Origin: CSP1-4 sp963777975
GTDB lineage: Bacteria; Chloroflexota; Limnocylindria; Limnocylindrales; CSP1-4
Reading direction: 5' to 3'
Assembly (NCBI GenBank): GCA_963777975.1
Contig: CAVZSO010000011.1
Location: 62,001 to 126,000, forward strand
DNA: 64,000 nucleotides
Each line of letters begins with the position of its first letter. Position 1 is the first letter of the stretch. Positions 48,733 to 59,288 of this stretch are shown piece by piece. The notes under the pieces are model-generated. The model worked only from the letters and a program-made list of their open reading frames with translations, was not told where the DNA came from and did no database searches. The position numbers were made by a program, and so were the translations under genes.

Positions 48733-50001
48733 ATGTTCGAGCGCACCGTCCTGCCCGACGGGCCGCGGGTGATCTCCGCCCGTCTGCCGGGCGCCCGCTC
48801 CCTCTCCGTGGCGGCCTATGTCCTGGCCGGCTCCCGCGGCGAGACGCGCGAGCAGGCCGGCATCGCCCATTTCATGGAGCACATCACCTTCAAGGGCACG
48901 CAGGCGTACCCGACCACGCGCCTGGTCTCAGAAGCGATCGAAGGCGTCGGTGGCACGAGCAACGCGGCCACGGACCGCGAGTCGACCGTCTACTGGTGCC
49001 GGCTGCCGGTCCGCGAGGCGGCTCGCGCCGTCGACGTCCTGGCCGAGCTCATCGTGCGGCCCCTGCTGACCGATGACGAGATCGACCGCGAGCGCGAGGT
49101 CATCGTCGAGGAGATCCGCTCCTATCGCGACGACGCCGGCCAGCTCGTCTTCAATGTCTTCGACGAGGCGCTCTTCGGCGACGCGCCGCTCGGCTGGGAG
49201 ATCGCCGGCGACGAGGCGACCGTCCGCGGCCTGCCGGCGGACGCGATCCGTGGCTTCTGGAGCGACGCCTACCGGCCGGCCAACACCGTCGTCGCGCTGG
49301 CCGGTGACCTGTCGCACGACGACGCTGTGGGCCTGGTCAGCGAAGCCTTCGGGACCGGCAACGGCGTCAGCGCGACCTGGCCAGCGGCGCCTGCCCCGCT
49401 GCCGGCCGGTGAGCGCTTCAAGGTCGTCGAGCGTCCCGGCTCCCAGGCGCATCTCTGTCTCGGGGTCCCGGCCCTCCGGCGGGACCACCCGGACACGTGG
49501 ACGCTCGAGCTGCTCAGCTCGGTCCTCGGCGATGGATCCTCGAGTCGCCTCTTCCTGAGCGTGCGCGAGGACGCCAGCCTGGCCTATGACGTGCACGCCT
49601 TCACGACCGACTATGCCGACTGCGGCAGCCTGCAGGTCTACGCCGGCGTCGATCCCGACGACTCGGGCGAGGCGCTCGGTGCCATCCTCATCGAGCTGGC
49701 CAAGCTACGCGACGAGCCGGTGCCGGCAGCCGAGCTCCAGAAGACGCGCAACTACGTGCGCGGCCGCCTCGAGCTCCGTCTCGAAGAGAGTCGCCACCTG
49801 GCCTCGTGGATCGGCGTCCAGGAGGCGCTCCATGAGCGGGTCCTGACCCTCGACGAGGCCATCGAGAGCCTGGAGGCGGTGACCGCCGAGCAGATCCAGG
49901 AGCTGGCCGGCCGGCTCTTCGTGGACGAGGGGCTGACCCTGGCCGTCGTCACGCCACCGCGGCATGGCGCCAGCCTCGATCGCGCGCTCCACCTGCCATG
50001 A
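48733..50001 (+). CDS. M16 family zinc peptidase
   Basis: 422 residues. The inverted zinc motif HFMEH (HxxEH, His46, Glu49, His50) lies in AGIAHFMEHITFKGT; the third ligand Glu is in DREREVIVEEI, and the C-terminal R/Y pair is in GDGSSSRLFLSVRE, then SLAYDVH. This matches the catalytically active mitochondrial-processing-peptidase-like subunit. No signal peptide, so cytoplasmic. ATG 48733 is just behind a TACCAT box; the upstream extension to 48562 is not M16-like. It overlaps the TPR gene by four bases. Confidence 0.93.
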   Translation: MFERTVLPDGPRVISARLPGARSLSVAAYVLAGSRGETREQAGIAHFMEHITFKGTQAYPTTRLVSEAIEGVGGTSNAATDRESTVYWCRLPVREAARAVDVLAELIVRPLLTDDEIDREREVIVEEIRSYRDDAGQLVFNVFDEALFGDAPLGWEIAGDEATVRGLPADAIRGFWSDAYRPANTVVALAGDLSHDDAVGLVSEAFGTGNGVSATWPAAPAPLPAGERFKVVERPGSQAHLCLGVPALRRDHPDTWTLELLSSVLGDGSSSRLFLSVREDASLAYDVHAFTTDYADCGSLQVYAGVDPDDSGEALGAILIELAKLRDEPVPAAELQKTRNYVRGRLELRLEESRHLASWIGVQEALHERVLTLDEAIESLEAVTAEQIQELAGRLFVDEGLTLAVVTPPRHGASLDRALHLP

Positions 50002-50772
50002 CGACCGAGGCCACCGGCCGCCCGAAGGGCGCCAGCCGCACCGCCGAGGCTCGCCTGGCGCGCCTCCACCTGCGGACGGGCATGCTCTCCCTGGCCCGGG
50101 CCGAGCTGGAGACGATGGCCGCCGATGGCACCCTCGACACGTTGGCGCTGGCCGATCTGGCCGAGGCCCGCTGGCGGAGCGGCGACCTGCCCGGTGCCGG
50201 CGATGCTGCCGTGGCCCACCTCGATGCCGGTGGGCGCCGAGCCGGTCGCGCTCATCGTCGCCGCCGAGGCGCTGGCAGCTCGTGGCCGGACCAACGAGGC
50301 GCGCGGCTATGCCAATCGGCTGCTGGCGACGCTGCCGGCGGGCACGGCCGATCCGCTCGAGCCGCTCTTCGCGGGCCAGCCGCGCAGCGCCGCCTGGCCG
50401 GCCACCGATGTCGAGGTCGGAGAGGCTGCCGCGGCGGGCATGATCGGCTTCTCGACCGGAGCCGTGCCCCGCAGCACCGCCCGCGACCAGGTCCAGGTCG
50501 TCGAGGCGGCCATCGCAGCCGGCGACCGGCGCGGGGTCGGCGTCCGTCTCGGCATCATCCTGCGCGACGAGGCGGCCCTGGCCCCGCTCGTCCTCTCGCT
50601 CGCCGACCGCGCGATCGCGACGGGCGATCGGACGGGCGCCGGCGCGGCTGCCCTCCAGCTCGTCAGAGGCGACGCCTTTCGGGCCATGGGCCGGGAGATC
50701 GAGGCGTCCGCCGCCTACCAACGCGCACGTCAGGCCGTCGATGGACCGTCGAGCAGAGAAGGAGAATCGTGA
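49998..50772 (+). CDS. Helical-repeat protein of unknown function (frameshifted)
   Basis: About 257 residues: Ala-rich helices resembling TPR motifs (LARLHLRTGMLSLARAELE, ADLAEARWRSGDLPGA; after a shift near 50231-50235, AEALAARGRTNEARGYANRL and AFRAMGREIEASAAYQRAR). The break falls in a G run. No enzyme motif is visible. It overlaps the M16 gene (ATGA) and ndk (GTGA), so the three form a tight operon. Confidence 0.6.
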
Positions 50773-51230
50773 CCGAACGCACCCTCGTCCTGGTCAAGCC
50801 CGACGGCGTCCAGCGCCTGCTCGTCGGTCGCGTCCTGCAGCGGTATGAGGACCGAGGGCTGAAGCTCGTCGGGCTCAAGCTGGTGCTGGTCGATCGGTCC
50901 CTGGCCGAGGCCCATTACGCGGTGCACCGCGAGCGTCCGTTCTTCAGCGGCCTGGTCGAGTTCATCACCTCGTCGCCGCTGGTGGCCGCCGTCTTCGAGG
51001 GGCCCAACGCGATCGCCGTCGTGCGCGCCATCAACGGCGCCACGCGTCCCCATGAGGCTGCCCCCGGCACCATCCGCGGCGACTTCGCCCTGGAGACGGC
51101 ACAGAACCTCGTCCATGCCTCCGACAGCCCAGAGAACGCGGCCGCGGAGGTCGGTCTCTGGTTCGCCGCCGACGAGCTGCTGGCCTACGAGCGCGACGTC
51201 GACCGCTGGGTGCTCGCTCCGCCCGACTGA
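50769..51230 (+). CDS. ndk: Nucleoside diphosphate kinase
   Basis: 153 residues. TLVLVKPDGVQRLLVG at the N-terminus, the Arg-containing GATRPHEAAPGTIRGDF, and the catalytic His in NLVHASDSPENAAAEV. It equilibrates nucleoside triphosphates through a phosphohistidine. The GTG start is preceded by AGAAGGAGA, a good ribosome site, and overlaps the TPR stop. The active-site His is followed by Ala where Gly is more usual (HGSDS). Expected cytoplasmic oligomer. Confidence 0.95.
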   Translation: MTERTLVLVKPDGVQRLLVGRVLQRYEDRGLKLVGLKLVLVDRSLAEAHYAVHRERPFFSGLVEFITSSPLVAAVFEGPNAIAVVRAINGATRPHEAAPGTIRGDFALETAQNLVHASDSPENAAAEVGLWFAADELLAYERDVDRWVLAPPD

Positions 51231-51245
51231 TCCGAATCGACCGGG

Positions 51246-53465
51246 CTAGGGCGCGGGGCTGCCCTCGACGCCGAGCCCGGCCGCCGCCCCTGCGGCGGCG
51301 CCGAGGCCGACCAGGTCGGTCGCGAATGCGAGCCCGACGAGCGCCAGCAACAGCATCGCGATCGAGGCGATGAGCGTCCGATCCATCGCCCAGACCGCGG
51401 GTAGGTCGTCGAGCACGCGGCGCAACGGTCCAGCCGACATCGATGCCGAGCGGGCTGCACGACCCAGGCTCGCCATGCCTCGCTCGCCACGTGACGGGCC
51501 GGCCGCGCCGGCCGGCTCTACGGCCTGCGGCGGCTCGCCGCCGCCGTCTCCATCGCCGTCGGCGTCGGCCGGCTGGGCCACCACCACCGTCGGCTGCGAC
51601 GCCTTGCGCGCCGCCCGTGCCGCGCGACCACGGCTGCTGAGGGTCGAGCCCGGCGCTCGCTCGACCTCTGACGAGGGACCGCTCGTGGTCTGCACCGTGG
51701 TCGCTGATGCCGACGCGGCCGTCACGGGATCGAGCGACGGTGCGACGACGGCCGCGGACATCGGCTCTGCCCTGGTCGGCAGCTCGGCCGCGGACCCGGG
51801 CTCGGCCACCGTGGCGGCGACAGCGTCGTCGGCCGTGCTCGGTTCGGCATCGGCAGCCGCCGGCGCGACGTCCATGGCTCCTTGATCCACGCCGGCGGGC
51901 ACATCCGCTGATGCCCACAGCGTATCGGCAGCCGCATCGGAGAGGATCACGGCCTCCGGGCTCGGTGACGGCTCCGCGGCGGCGGCATCCGTCGGCACGA
52001 CGACCGCCACCGGCGCAGTGTCGATCGCGGTCGGCAGTCCTTCGCGCGATGCAGCTTCGGCTGACTCAGCATCGGCTGAGTCAGCATCGGGGAGCGGCAG
52101 GTCGGGGTGTGGCCCAGCGTCGGTGAGCGGTTCGATGGTCGCGCTCGCAGCCCCGACCATGGCGGCGGTCTCGACCTCCGCCATGGGCGTGCTCGACAGC
52201 TCGGGGGCCCGCTGCACCGGCCGCAGGAATTGCTCACTCGTGCCCGCTACGACGACGTCGCCAGGTCGCAGCACCCCGACCCAGGCCAATCTCGCCATCG
52301 GGAGCAGCGGCAGCAATGCCACCAGCACCAGGACCATGCCCAGCGGTTCGCCGAGCGCATCCTGGGCCAGATCGAGCCGCACCTGCCAGCTGAGCGTACC
52401 CGGGACCCCGAAGCCGATGATCAGTGCCCCGACCAGGGCGGCGCCCATGAGCGGCGTCCGACGCAGCCAGCCCTCGAGCTCGCGGGTACGGCGCGCGTCA
52501 TACGCGCCCTGCAGGCCGAGGATGACGCAGGCCGCGATCGTCCGCGCCAGCGCGAAGCAGACCAACCACGCGAGCCCGGAGCCGATGGCGCCGAGGCTGT
52601 CGCCGGCGAGGGCCAGGAGCACGAAGCCACCGTCGGCGATGATCCCGTAACCCAGCCAGCGCACCAGGTCGTCATCGATGAGCACGACGGCGCTGGCGAG
52701 CGTGATGGTCAGCAGCCCGACGGCCATGACCACGATGGAGATCGGCGTCGTGGTCCCGAGCGCGACGATGGTCGCTGTCCAGCCGAGCGCGACGACCGCG
52801 AACGCGGCCGGGACCCAGGCCGCCAGGAGCGGCAGCGCGGCGGTCTTGGCACGCTCGATGAGCCGCGCCAGCGGCGCATGGACGGGGATGGCGCCGATGC
52901 GGATGGCGACCGCCGCGGCCATCAACAGCGTCGCGCCGGCCAGGACGTCCGGCGACACGAAGATGGGATCGTCTCCGGTGATCGCCATCGCCACCAGCCC
53001 CATGAAGCCGGCGATGACGGCGAGACGGAATCCCGATGCCGCGGCACGCACGGCCGGCATCGAGACGGCTCGTTCGAGCGAGGCGATGACCACGAACGTG
53101 CCCGCCGCGGCGACCGTCAGCATGGCCGCGGCCGGGGTACCGACGGTCAGGGCGACGCCGATCAGGCCGAGCGCACCGAGCGTCGCCAGAGGCAGCTCAC
53201 GTTGCCAGCCGTGTGCCAGCCCGACGACCTGGCTGACCAGGAGCCCGACAGTGGCTGCGATCAGGAAGAGGCGCACGTACGCGTCGACCTGCAAGGTCGT
53301 GGAACCGATGGCCAGCGATGTCGACGCGGGCATCGCCATGGTGGCCAACAGGCAGACCACGGTCGCCAGCAGACCGATGGCCGCGGCTGTCTTTGGCCGC
53401 TCACGAAGCGCGACGACGCCGCCGCCACCGGCCGCCGTTGCCAGGAGGAAGACGAAGAGCGTCAT
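51246..53465 (-). CDS. NuoN/HyfB-like membrane protein with long Ala/Pro-rich tail
   Basis: 739 residues. The first 410 hold about 12 hydrophobic segments. IRIGAIPVHAPLARLIERAK (about 188-207) recalls the conserved TM7 region of complex-I or Mrp antiporter-like subunits (GAxPxHxWLP), and a buried Glu/Lys pattern is plausible. Then comes a 280-residue low-complexity Ala/Pro/Ser/Asp region, then a last membrane helix (SIAMLLLALVGLAFATDLVGL). Sequence is strongly divergent, so proton pumping is uncertain. It lies four bases downstream of a HyfE-like gene; the other complex-I or hydrogenase subunits are absent from the window. Confidence 0.55.
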   Translation of the reverse strand: MTLFVFLLATAAGGGGVVALRERPKTAAAIGLLATVVCLLATMAMPASTSLAIGSTTLQVDAYVRLFLIAATVGLLVSQVVGLAHGWQRELPLATLGALGLIGVALTVGTPAAAMLTVAAAGTFVVIASLERAVSMPAVRAAASGFRLAVIAGFMGLVAMAITGDDPIFVSPDVLAGATLLMAAAVAIRIGAIPVHAPLARLIERAKTAALPLLAAWVPAAFAVVALGWTATIVALGTTTPISIVVMAVGLLTITLASAVVLIDDDLVRWLGYGIIADGGFVLLALAGDSLGAIGSGLAWLVCFALARTIAACVILGLQGAYDARRTRELEGWLRRTPLMGAALVGALIIGFGVPGTLSWQVRLDLAQDALGEPLGMVLVLVALLPLLPMARLAWVGVLRPGDVVVAGTSEQFLRPVQRAPELSSTPMAEVETAAMVGAASATIEPLTDAGPHPDLPLPDADSADAESAEAASREGLPTAIDTAPVAVVVPTDAAAAEPSPSPEAVILSDAAADTLWASADVPAGVDQGAMDVAPAAADAEPSTADDAVAATVAEPGSAAELPTRAEPMSAAVVAPSLDPVTAASASATTVQTTSGPSSEVERAPGSTLSSRGRAARAARKASQPTVVVAQPADADGDGDGGGEPPQAVEPAGAAGPSRGERGMASLGRAARSASMSAGPLRRVLDDLPAVWAMDRTLIASIAMLLLALVGLAFATDLVGLGAAAGAAAGLGVEGSPAP

Positions 53466-53469
53466 CGTC

Positions 53470-54090
53470 TCAGCGGGCGTCGCGCAGGTCGCGCGGGCGG
53501 TCGGCCAGCTCGAGATCGTGGCGGATGGCGGCGCCCGTCAGTGCCAGCCACGATGCCGCCACCGCCGTTGCCAGCTCGGCGACCGAGAAGGCAAGCTGGA
53601 TCGCGGGGTCGATCTCACCGCCGAGGGCCGGCACGATGGCCGTGCCCGCCGCGATCAGCAACATGGCGCCGACCGCCACGCGCAGGATGTCCGTCCCGAA
53701 GGCCAGCAGCGATCCGGCGGCCGCGGCCAGCGCCACGGCGGCGCCGAGCGGGATGGCTGGGATGCGTGGGTCGGGGATCGAGGCTCCCAGCAGCGCGCCG
53801 AGGACGAAGGCCGCCCCTACCAGGCCGAGCTCGGCCGTCCCGCCGAGCCGGGCCGGTCCGAGCAGGACGGTCGTCCGCCGCACGGCGTGGTCGAGCAGGA
53901 AGACCGCGGCCAGCAGCGCGATGGTTCGGAAGGCCAGCACCAGAGGCACGGGCGATCCGCCAGCAGCCAGCGGCAGGGCGAGCAACGTCAGCGCGACGCC
54001 GGCCACGACCAGGCGGCCGTTCGTCGAGCGCAGCGTGATTCCCAGCCCCAGCAGGACCACCGCCGATGCCGCGATGCCGATGGGGTTCAT
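53470..54090 (-). CDS. HyfE/NuoK-like small membrane protein
   Basis: 206 residues from ATG 54090, with about six or seven membrane segments (GIAASAVVLLGLGITL, VPLVLAFRTIALLAAVFLLD, LGLVGAAFVLGALLG, ILRVAVGAMLLIAAG, FSVAELATAVAASWLALTG). Size, topology and a Glu in a late helix resemble hydrogenase-4 component E, itself NuoK-related. It is probably cotranscribed with lepB (16 bases upstream) and the NuoN-like gene. Identification rests on topology and neighbour, not on a firm motif. Confidence 0.5.
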   Translation of the reverse strand: MNPIGIAASAVVLLGLGITLRSTNGRLVVAGVALTLLALPLAAGGSPVPLVLAFRTIALLAAVFLLDHAVRRTTVLLGPARLGGTAELGLVGAAFVLGALLGASIPDPRIPAIPLGAAVALAAAAGSLLAFGTDILRVAVGAMLLIAAGTAIVPALGGEIDPAIQLAFSVAELATAVAASWLALTGAAIRHDLELADRPRDLRDAR

Positions 54091-54106
54091 GGCGATCGGT
54101 CGATCG

Positions 54107-54769
54107 TCAGCTGGCCAAGGCGTGGGCGCGGTGTGGATCGGGCCTGACGCGCAGGCCGGTGGGGACGACCGGTCCAGCCGGCCGGGCGAGGCCACCGACG
54201 CCATCGTCTTCGGCGGTCGGCACCCCCGGGTAGGTCGGCGTCTGGAGGACCTTGAAGGTGTTCAGGGGCCAGTAGCGCACCACGGCCCGGCCGATGATGT
54301 CATCCCGGGCGATGAATCCGAAGACCCGCGAGTCGGTCGAGTCGGAGCGATGGTCGCCCATCGCGAAGTAGCTGTCGGGCGGGACCACGATGACGTCGCC
54401 CAGGACGCTGGCCTCGGTCGGTCCTTCGAAGACATATGGCTCGTCGAGCTCGACATCGTTGACGAAGACCGACCCGTCCTTGATCTCGACCCGGTCGCCG
54501 GGCAGACCGATGACGCGCTTGATGAACGGCACGTCGTGCTCCGTGTCGGGCGGCCAGAAGACGACCACATCGCCGCGGGCGTAGTCGGCCCAGCGCGGGG
54601 ACAGCTTGTCGATGAGGACGTATTGGCCGGGCTCCAGCGTCTGCTCCATGCTCATCTGCTCGATGCGATAGGGCTGCGCGACGAAGTTCTGGATGACCAG
54701 GAAGATGATGATGGTCAGGACGAGGGTCTCGACGACCTCGAAGAGGCACCCGAGCGGTCTCTTGCTCAC
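54107..54769 (-). CDS. lepB: Signal peptidase I
   Basis: 220 residues. One N-terminal membrane helix (VLTIIIFLVIQNFVAQ), then the catalytic Ser40 in EQMSMEQTLEPGQY (SMxPTL-like, with Gln for Pro) and Lys84 in VPFIKRVIGLPGDRVE; the GDNR-like MGDHRSDSTDSR box is present. It removes signal peptides from exported proteins. An unusual Pro/Gly/Arg tail of about 35 residues follows the usual end. Divergent from hppA. Confidence 0.93.
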   Translation of the reverse strand: MSKRPLGCLFEVVETLVLTIIIFLVIQNFVAQPYRIEQMSMEQTLEPGQYVLIDKLSPRWADYARGDVVVFWPPDTEHDVPFIKRVIGLPGDRVEIKDGSVFVNDVELDEPYVFEGPTEASVLGDVIVVPPDSYFAMGDHRSDSTDSRVFGFIARDDIIGRAVVRYWPLNTFKVLQTPTYPGVPTAEDDGVGGLARPAGPVVPTGLRVRPDPHRAHALAS

Positions 54770-54881
54770 AAGACGGGGAGTATAGGGGCGCGCCCGACGC
54801 CCGGCGGCGCGCCCGATGACGGCGACCGCCGGACTGGAACTTCACTGCATAACCGGACCTCATCCATCGGCCTCGGCCATT

Positions 54882-54890
54882 TGATACACT
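54882..54890 (+). promoter_or_regulatory. Extended -10 promoter of hppA
   Basis: TGATACACT holds a TG dinucleotide one base before TACACT, an extended -10 element. It leaves a leader of about 150 bases before the hppA start at 55049, with a small hairpin (arms near 54907-54915 and 54921-54929). Confidence 0.4.
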
Positions 54891-55048
54891 CCCGCCACAT
54901 CGACCCCGGGCCCCGAACGACGGGGCTCGTCGTGTGTCTGCCGCATCGTGAGCCTGGCCCCCGGAGGGACGGCCGGCTCGCCGGCGCGGCCGGCGCTGAT
55001 CACCACCCCGGTCGCCCATCGACCGCCATCGAGGAGGCTCAGCCACCC

Positions 55049-57274
<2,226 letters not shown>

Positions 57275-57326
57275 CTGGTGAGCGCCGTCGGGTCGGTCAT
57301 CGACCGGCCCGACACGGAGGCCGCTG

Positions 57327-58152
57327 ATGGAGACCATCCTGCAGGCCCTGATCATCGGCATCGTGCAAGGCCTGACCGAGTTCCTGCCCATCTCGTCCTC
57401 GGCGCACCTCATCCTGCTGCCCAAGTTCCTGGGCTGGGACGACCCGTTCCTGAACTCGGCCGCGTTCGATGTGATGCTTCACCTGGGGACGCTGGCGGGC
57501 ATGGTCTTCGTGCTCTGGCCGGACCTCGTGCGCATCGTCAAGGGCGGCCTGGCGTCGATCCGCGATCGCTCCATCGGCGATGATCCCGACCGTCGGCTCG
57601 CCTGGCTGCTGCTGGTCTCGGTCGTCCCGGCCGCCATCCTGGGTGCCGGCCTGGAGTCGTTCTTCGACACCTACTTCCGCGAGCGGCCGCTGGCCATCGC
57701 CGCGCTCGTCCTCATCGGTGCGGCGGCGCTCTGGCTGGGCGAACGCCACGGGCGCCGCTTGCGCACCCTGCGCGATCTCCGGCTGCGCGACGCCATCGTC
57801 GTCGGCGGTGCACAGGCGCTGGCGCTCTTCCCAGGGCATCTCGCGCTCGGGCATCACCATCGCGGCCGGACTCTACCTCGGCCTGGAGCGCCCCGCGGCC
57901 GCCCGCTTCGGCTTCCTCATCGGCGTGCCCGTCATCGCCGGTGCCGGGCTCTGGAAGCTGCGCTCGCTGGCCGGCGGCACGCTCGACTTCCAGCCGCTCG
58001 TCCTGGTCGCCGGCGTGCTCGGCTCGGCCGTGGCAGGCTTCCTGGCCGTGACATTCGTGCTGCGCTACCTCCAGAACCACTCGACGGCCGTCTTCATCGC
58101 CTACCGCGTCGTCCTCGCCGCCGTCATCGTCATCTGGGTCTTGACGGTCTAA
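57327..58152 (+). CDS. uppP: Undecaprenyl-diphosphate phosphatase (frameshifted)
   Basis: About 275 residues once one base is removed in the GGG at 57834-57836. From ATG 57327 the first signature QGLTEFLPISSSAHLIL is complete, with catalytic Glu and Ser; the second, ALFPGISRSGITIAAGL, spans the break; the last membrane helices end at ILTV-like VIWVLTV. It regenerates undecaprenyl phosphate for cell-wall synthesis and gives bacitracin resistance. A break exactly inside the active-site signature of an essential-type enzyme is best explained as an indel error. Confidence 0.92.
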
Positions 58153-58174
58153 CGATGGAGGCCGAGCACTGACC

Positions 58175-58639
58175 ATGGAGGTCATGAAGCAGCTCCGCCA
58201 GCAGGCCGTCCGCGACCTGGTCGTGCGTCGGCCCATCCGCACCCAGCAGGAGCTGGCCGGTGCGCTGCGAGACCGCGGCTTCCGGGCAACGCAGGCGACG
58301 GTCAGCCGTGACGTGGCCGAGCTGGGGCTCATCAAGCAGGCCCGCGACGGGATCCTGTGCTACGCGCTGCCGCCACGCCTGGCGGAGACCGAGCCCTCCG
58401 GTGAGGAGCGCCTGCGCGACCTGCTGCACGACCTGCCGATCGAGGTCCACGAGGCGGGTCTCCTGCTCGTGGTGCGAACCCTGCCGGGATCGGCGCATGC
58501 CGTCGCCGCGGCCCTCGACCGTGCGCGCTGGGCCGAGGTGGTGGGCTCCATCGCGGGCGACGACACGGTCTTCATCGCCTGCCGCGACCGGACGTCGTTG
58601 ACGCGCGCACGGAAGCGGATCGTCGCGCTCGCTGGCTAG
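58175..58639 (+). CDS. argR: Arginine repressor
   Basis: 154 residues. N-terminal winged helix with the recognition sequence FRATQATVSRDVAELGL and a C-terminal arginine-binding hexamerisation domain ending VVGSIAGDDTVFIACRD (GDDT binds arginine). It would repress arginine synthesis genes, none of which is in this window, so its targets lie elsewhere. It starts 22 bases after uppP. Confidence 0.93.
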   Translation: MEVMKQLRQQAVRDLVVRRPIRTQQELAGALRDRGFRATQATVSRDVAELGLIKQARDGILCYALPPRLAETEPSGEERLRDLLHDLPIEVHEAGLLLVVRTLPGSAHAVAAALDRARWAEVVGSIAGDDTVFIACRDRTSLTRARKRIVALAG

Positions 58640-58675
58640 GCGGTTCTGGCCGGGCCGCGTGGGCGGGTCGCTCGT

Positions 58676-58704
58676 TTGACGGTCCGGGGGGTCGGACCTA
58701 CAAT
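58676..58704 (+). promoter_or_regulatory. Sigma-70-type promoter of greA-lysK-serS
   Basis: TTGACG at 58676-58681 and TACAAT at 58699-58704 are separated by exactly 17 bases, the best promoter in the window. Transcription near 58711 gives a leader of about 105 bases with short GC hairpins before the GTG of greA. Confidence 0.7.
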
Positions 58705-58814
58705 CCGCCGACATTCGGACTCCTGGCCGCGGCAGAGGCCGCAGGACCGGGGGTTCGTCCGTTTATCAGCGCCCATGCCCGCTCGGGCGCGAGACCTCGG
58801 TCCGGAGCCCAAAC

Positions 58815-59279
58815 GTGAATCCGAAGCCCAGCTACGTCACCCGCGAGGGGATGGAAAAGCTCCGGGTGGAGCTCGATACCGTGATCAACGTGCGCCGGCC
58901 GGAAGTGGCCGCCCGCATCCAGGAAGCCAAGGCGCATGGCGACCTGTCAGAGAACGCCGAGTACGAGGACGCCAAGAACGAGCAGGCCTTCGTCGAAGGC
59001 CGGATCCAGTCGCTCGAGGCGCTCATCAAGAACGCCATCATCATCGACGAGCACCATGCCACCGATCACGTCTCGATCGGGTCGACCGTGGCGCTGAAGT
59101 CGAGCGACGGCAAGGAGGCCTACACCATCGTGGGGCCGACCGAGGCGTCGCCGCGTGAAGGCCGCATCTCCAACGAGTCGCCCCTCGGTCGCACCCTGCT
59201 TGGTCGCAAGGTGGGCGAGTCCGTCACCGTCAGCGCCCCCGACGGCGAGATCGTCTACACCATCACCGGCATCAGCTAG
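58815..59279 (+). CDS. greA: Transcription elongation factor GreA
   Basis: 154 residues. N-terminal coiled coil with the acidic tip GDLSENAEYEDAKNEQAF, which inserts into the RNA polymerase secondary channel and stimulates cleavage of backtracked RNA; C-terminal FKBP-like domain with SIGSTVAL, SPLGRTLLGRKVGESVTV. GTG 58815 starts MNPKPSYVTREGMEKL. It is ten bases before lysK and heads the translation-factor operon. Confidence 0.95.
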   Translation: MNPKPSYVTREGMEKLRVELDTVINVRRPEVAARIQEAKAHGDLSENAEYEDAKNEQAFVEGRIQSLEALIKNAIIIDEHHATDHVSIGSTVALKSSDGKEAYTIVGPTEASPREGRISNESPLGRTLLGRKVGESVTVSAPDGEIVYTITGIS

Positions 59280-59288
59280 GCGCTCGGC

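Noticed and set aside
53318..55048. A long N-terminal extension of hppA in the same frame
   Set aside because: It overlaps lepB and the HyfE-like gene on the other strand, is Arg/Ser/Pro-rich, and the family N-terminus starts at GTG 55049 behind a ribosome site.
58711..58814. A tRNA or T-box in the leader of greA-lysK-serS
   Set aside because: Hairpins are present, but I see no T-loop, anticodon arm, specifier loop or antiterminator sequence.
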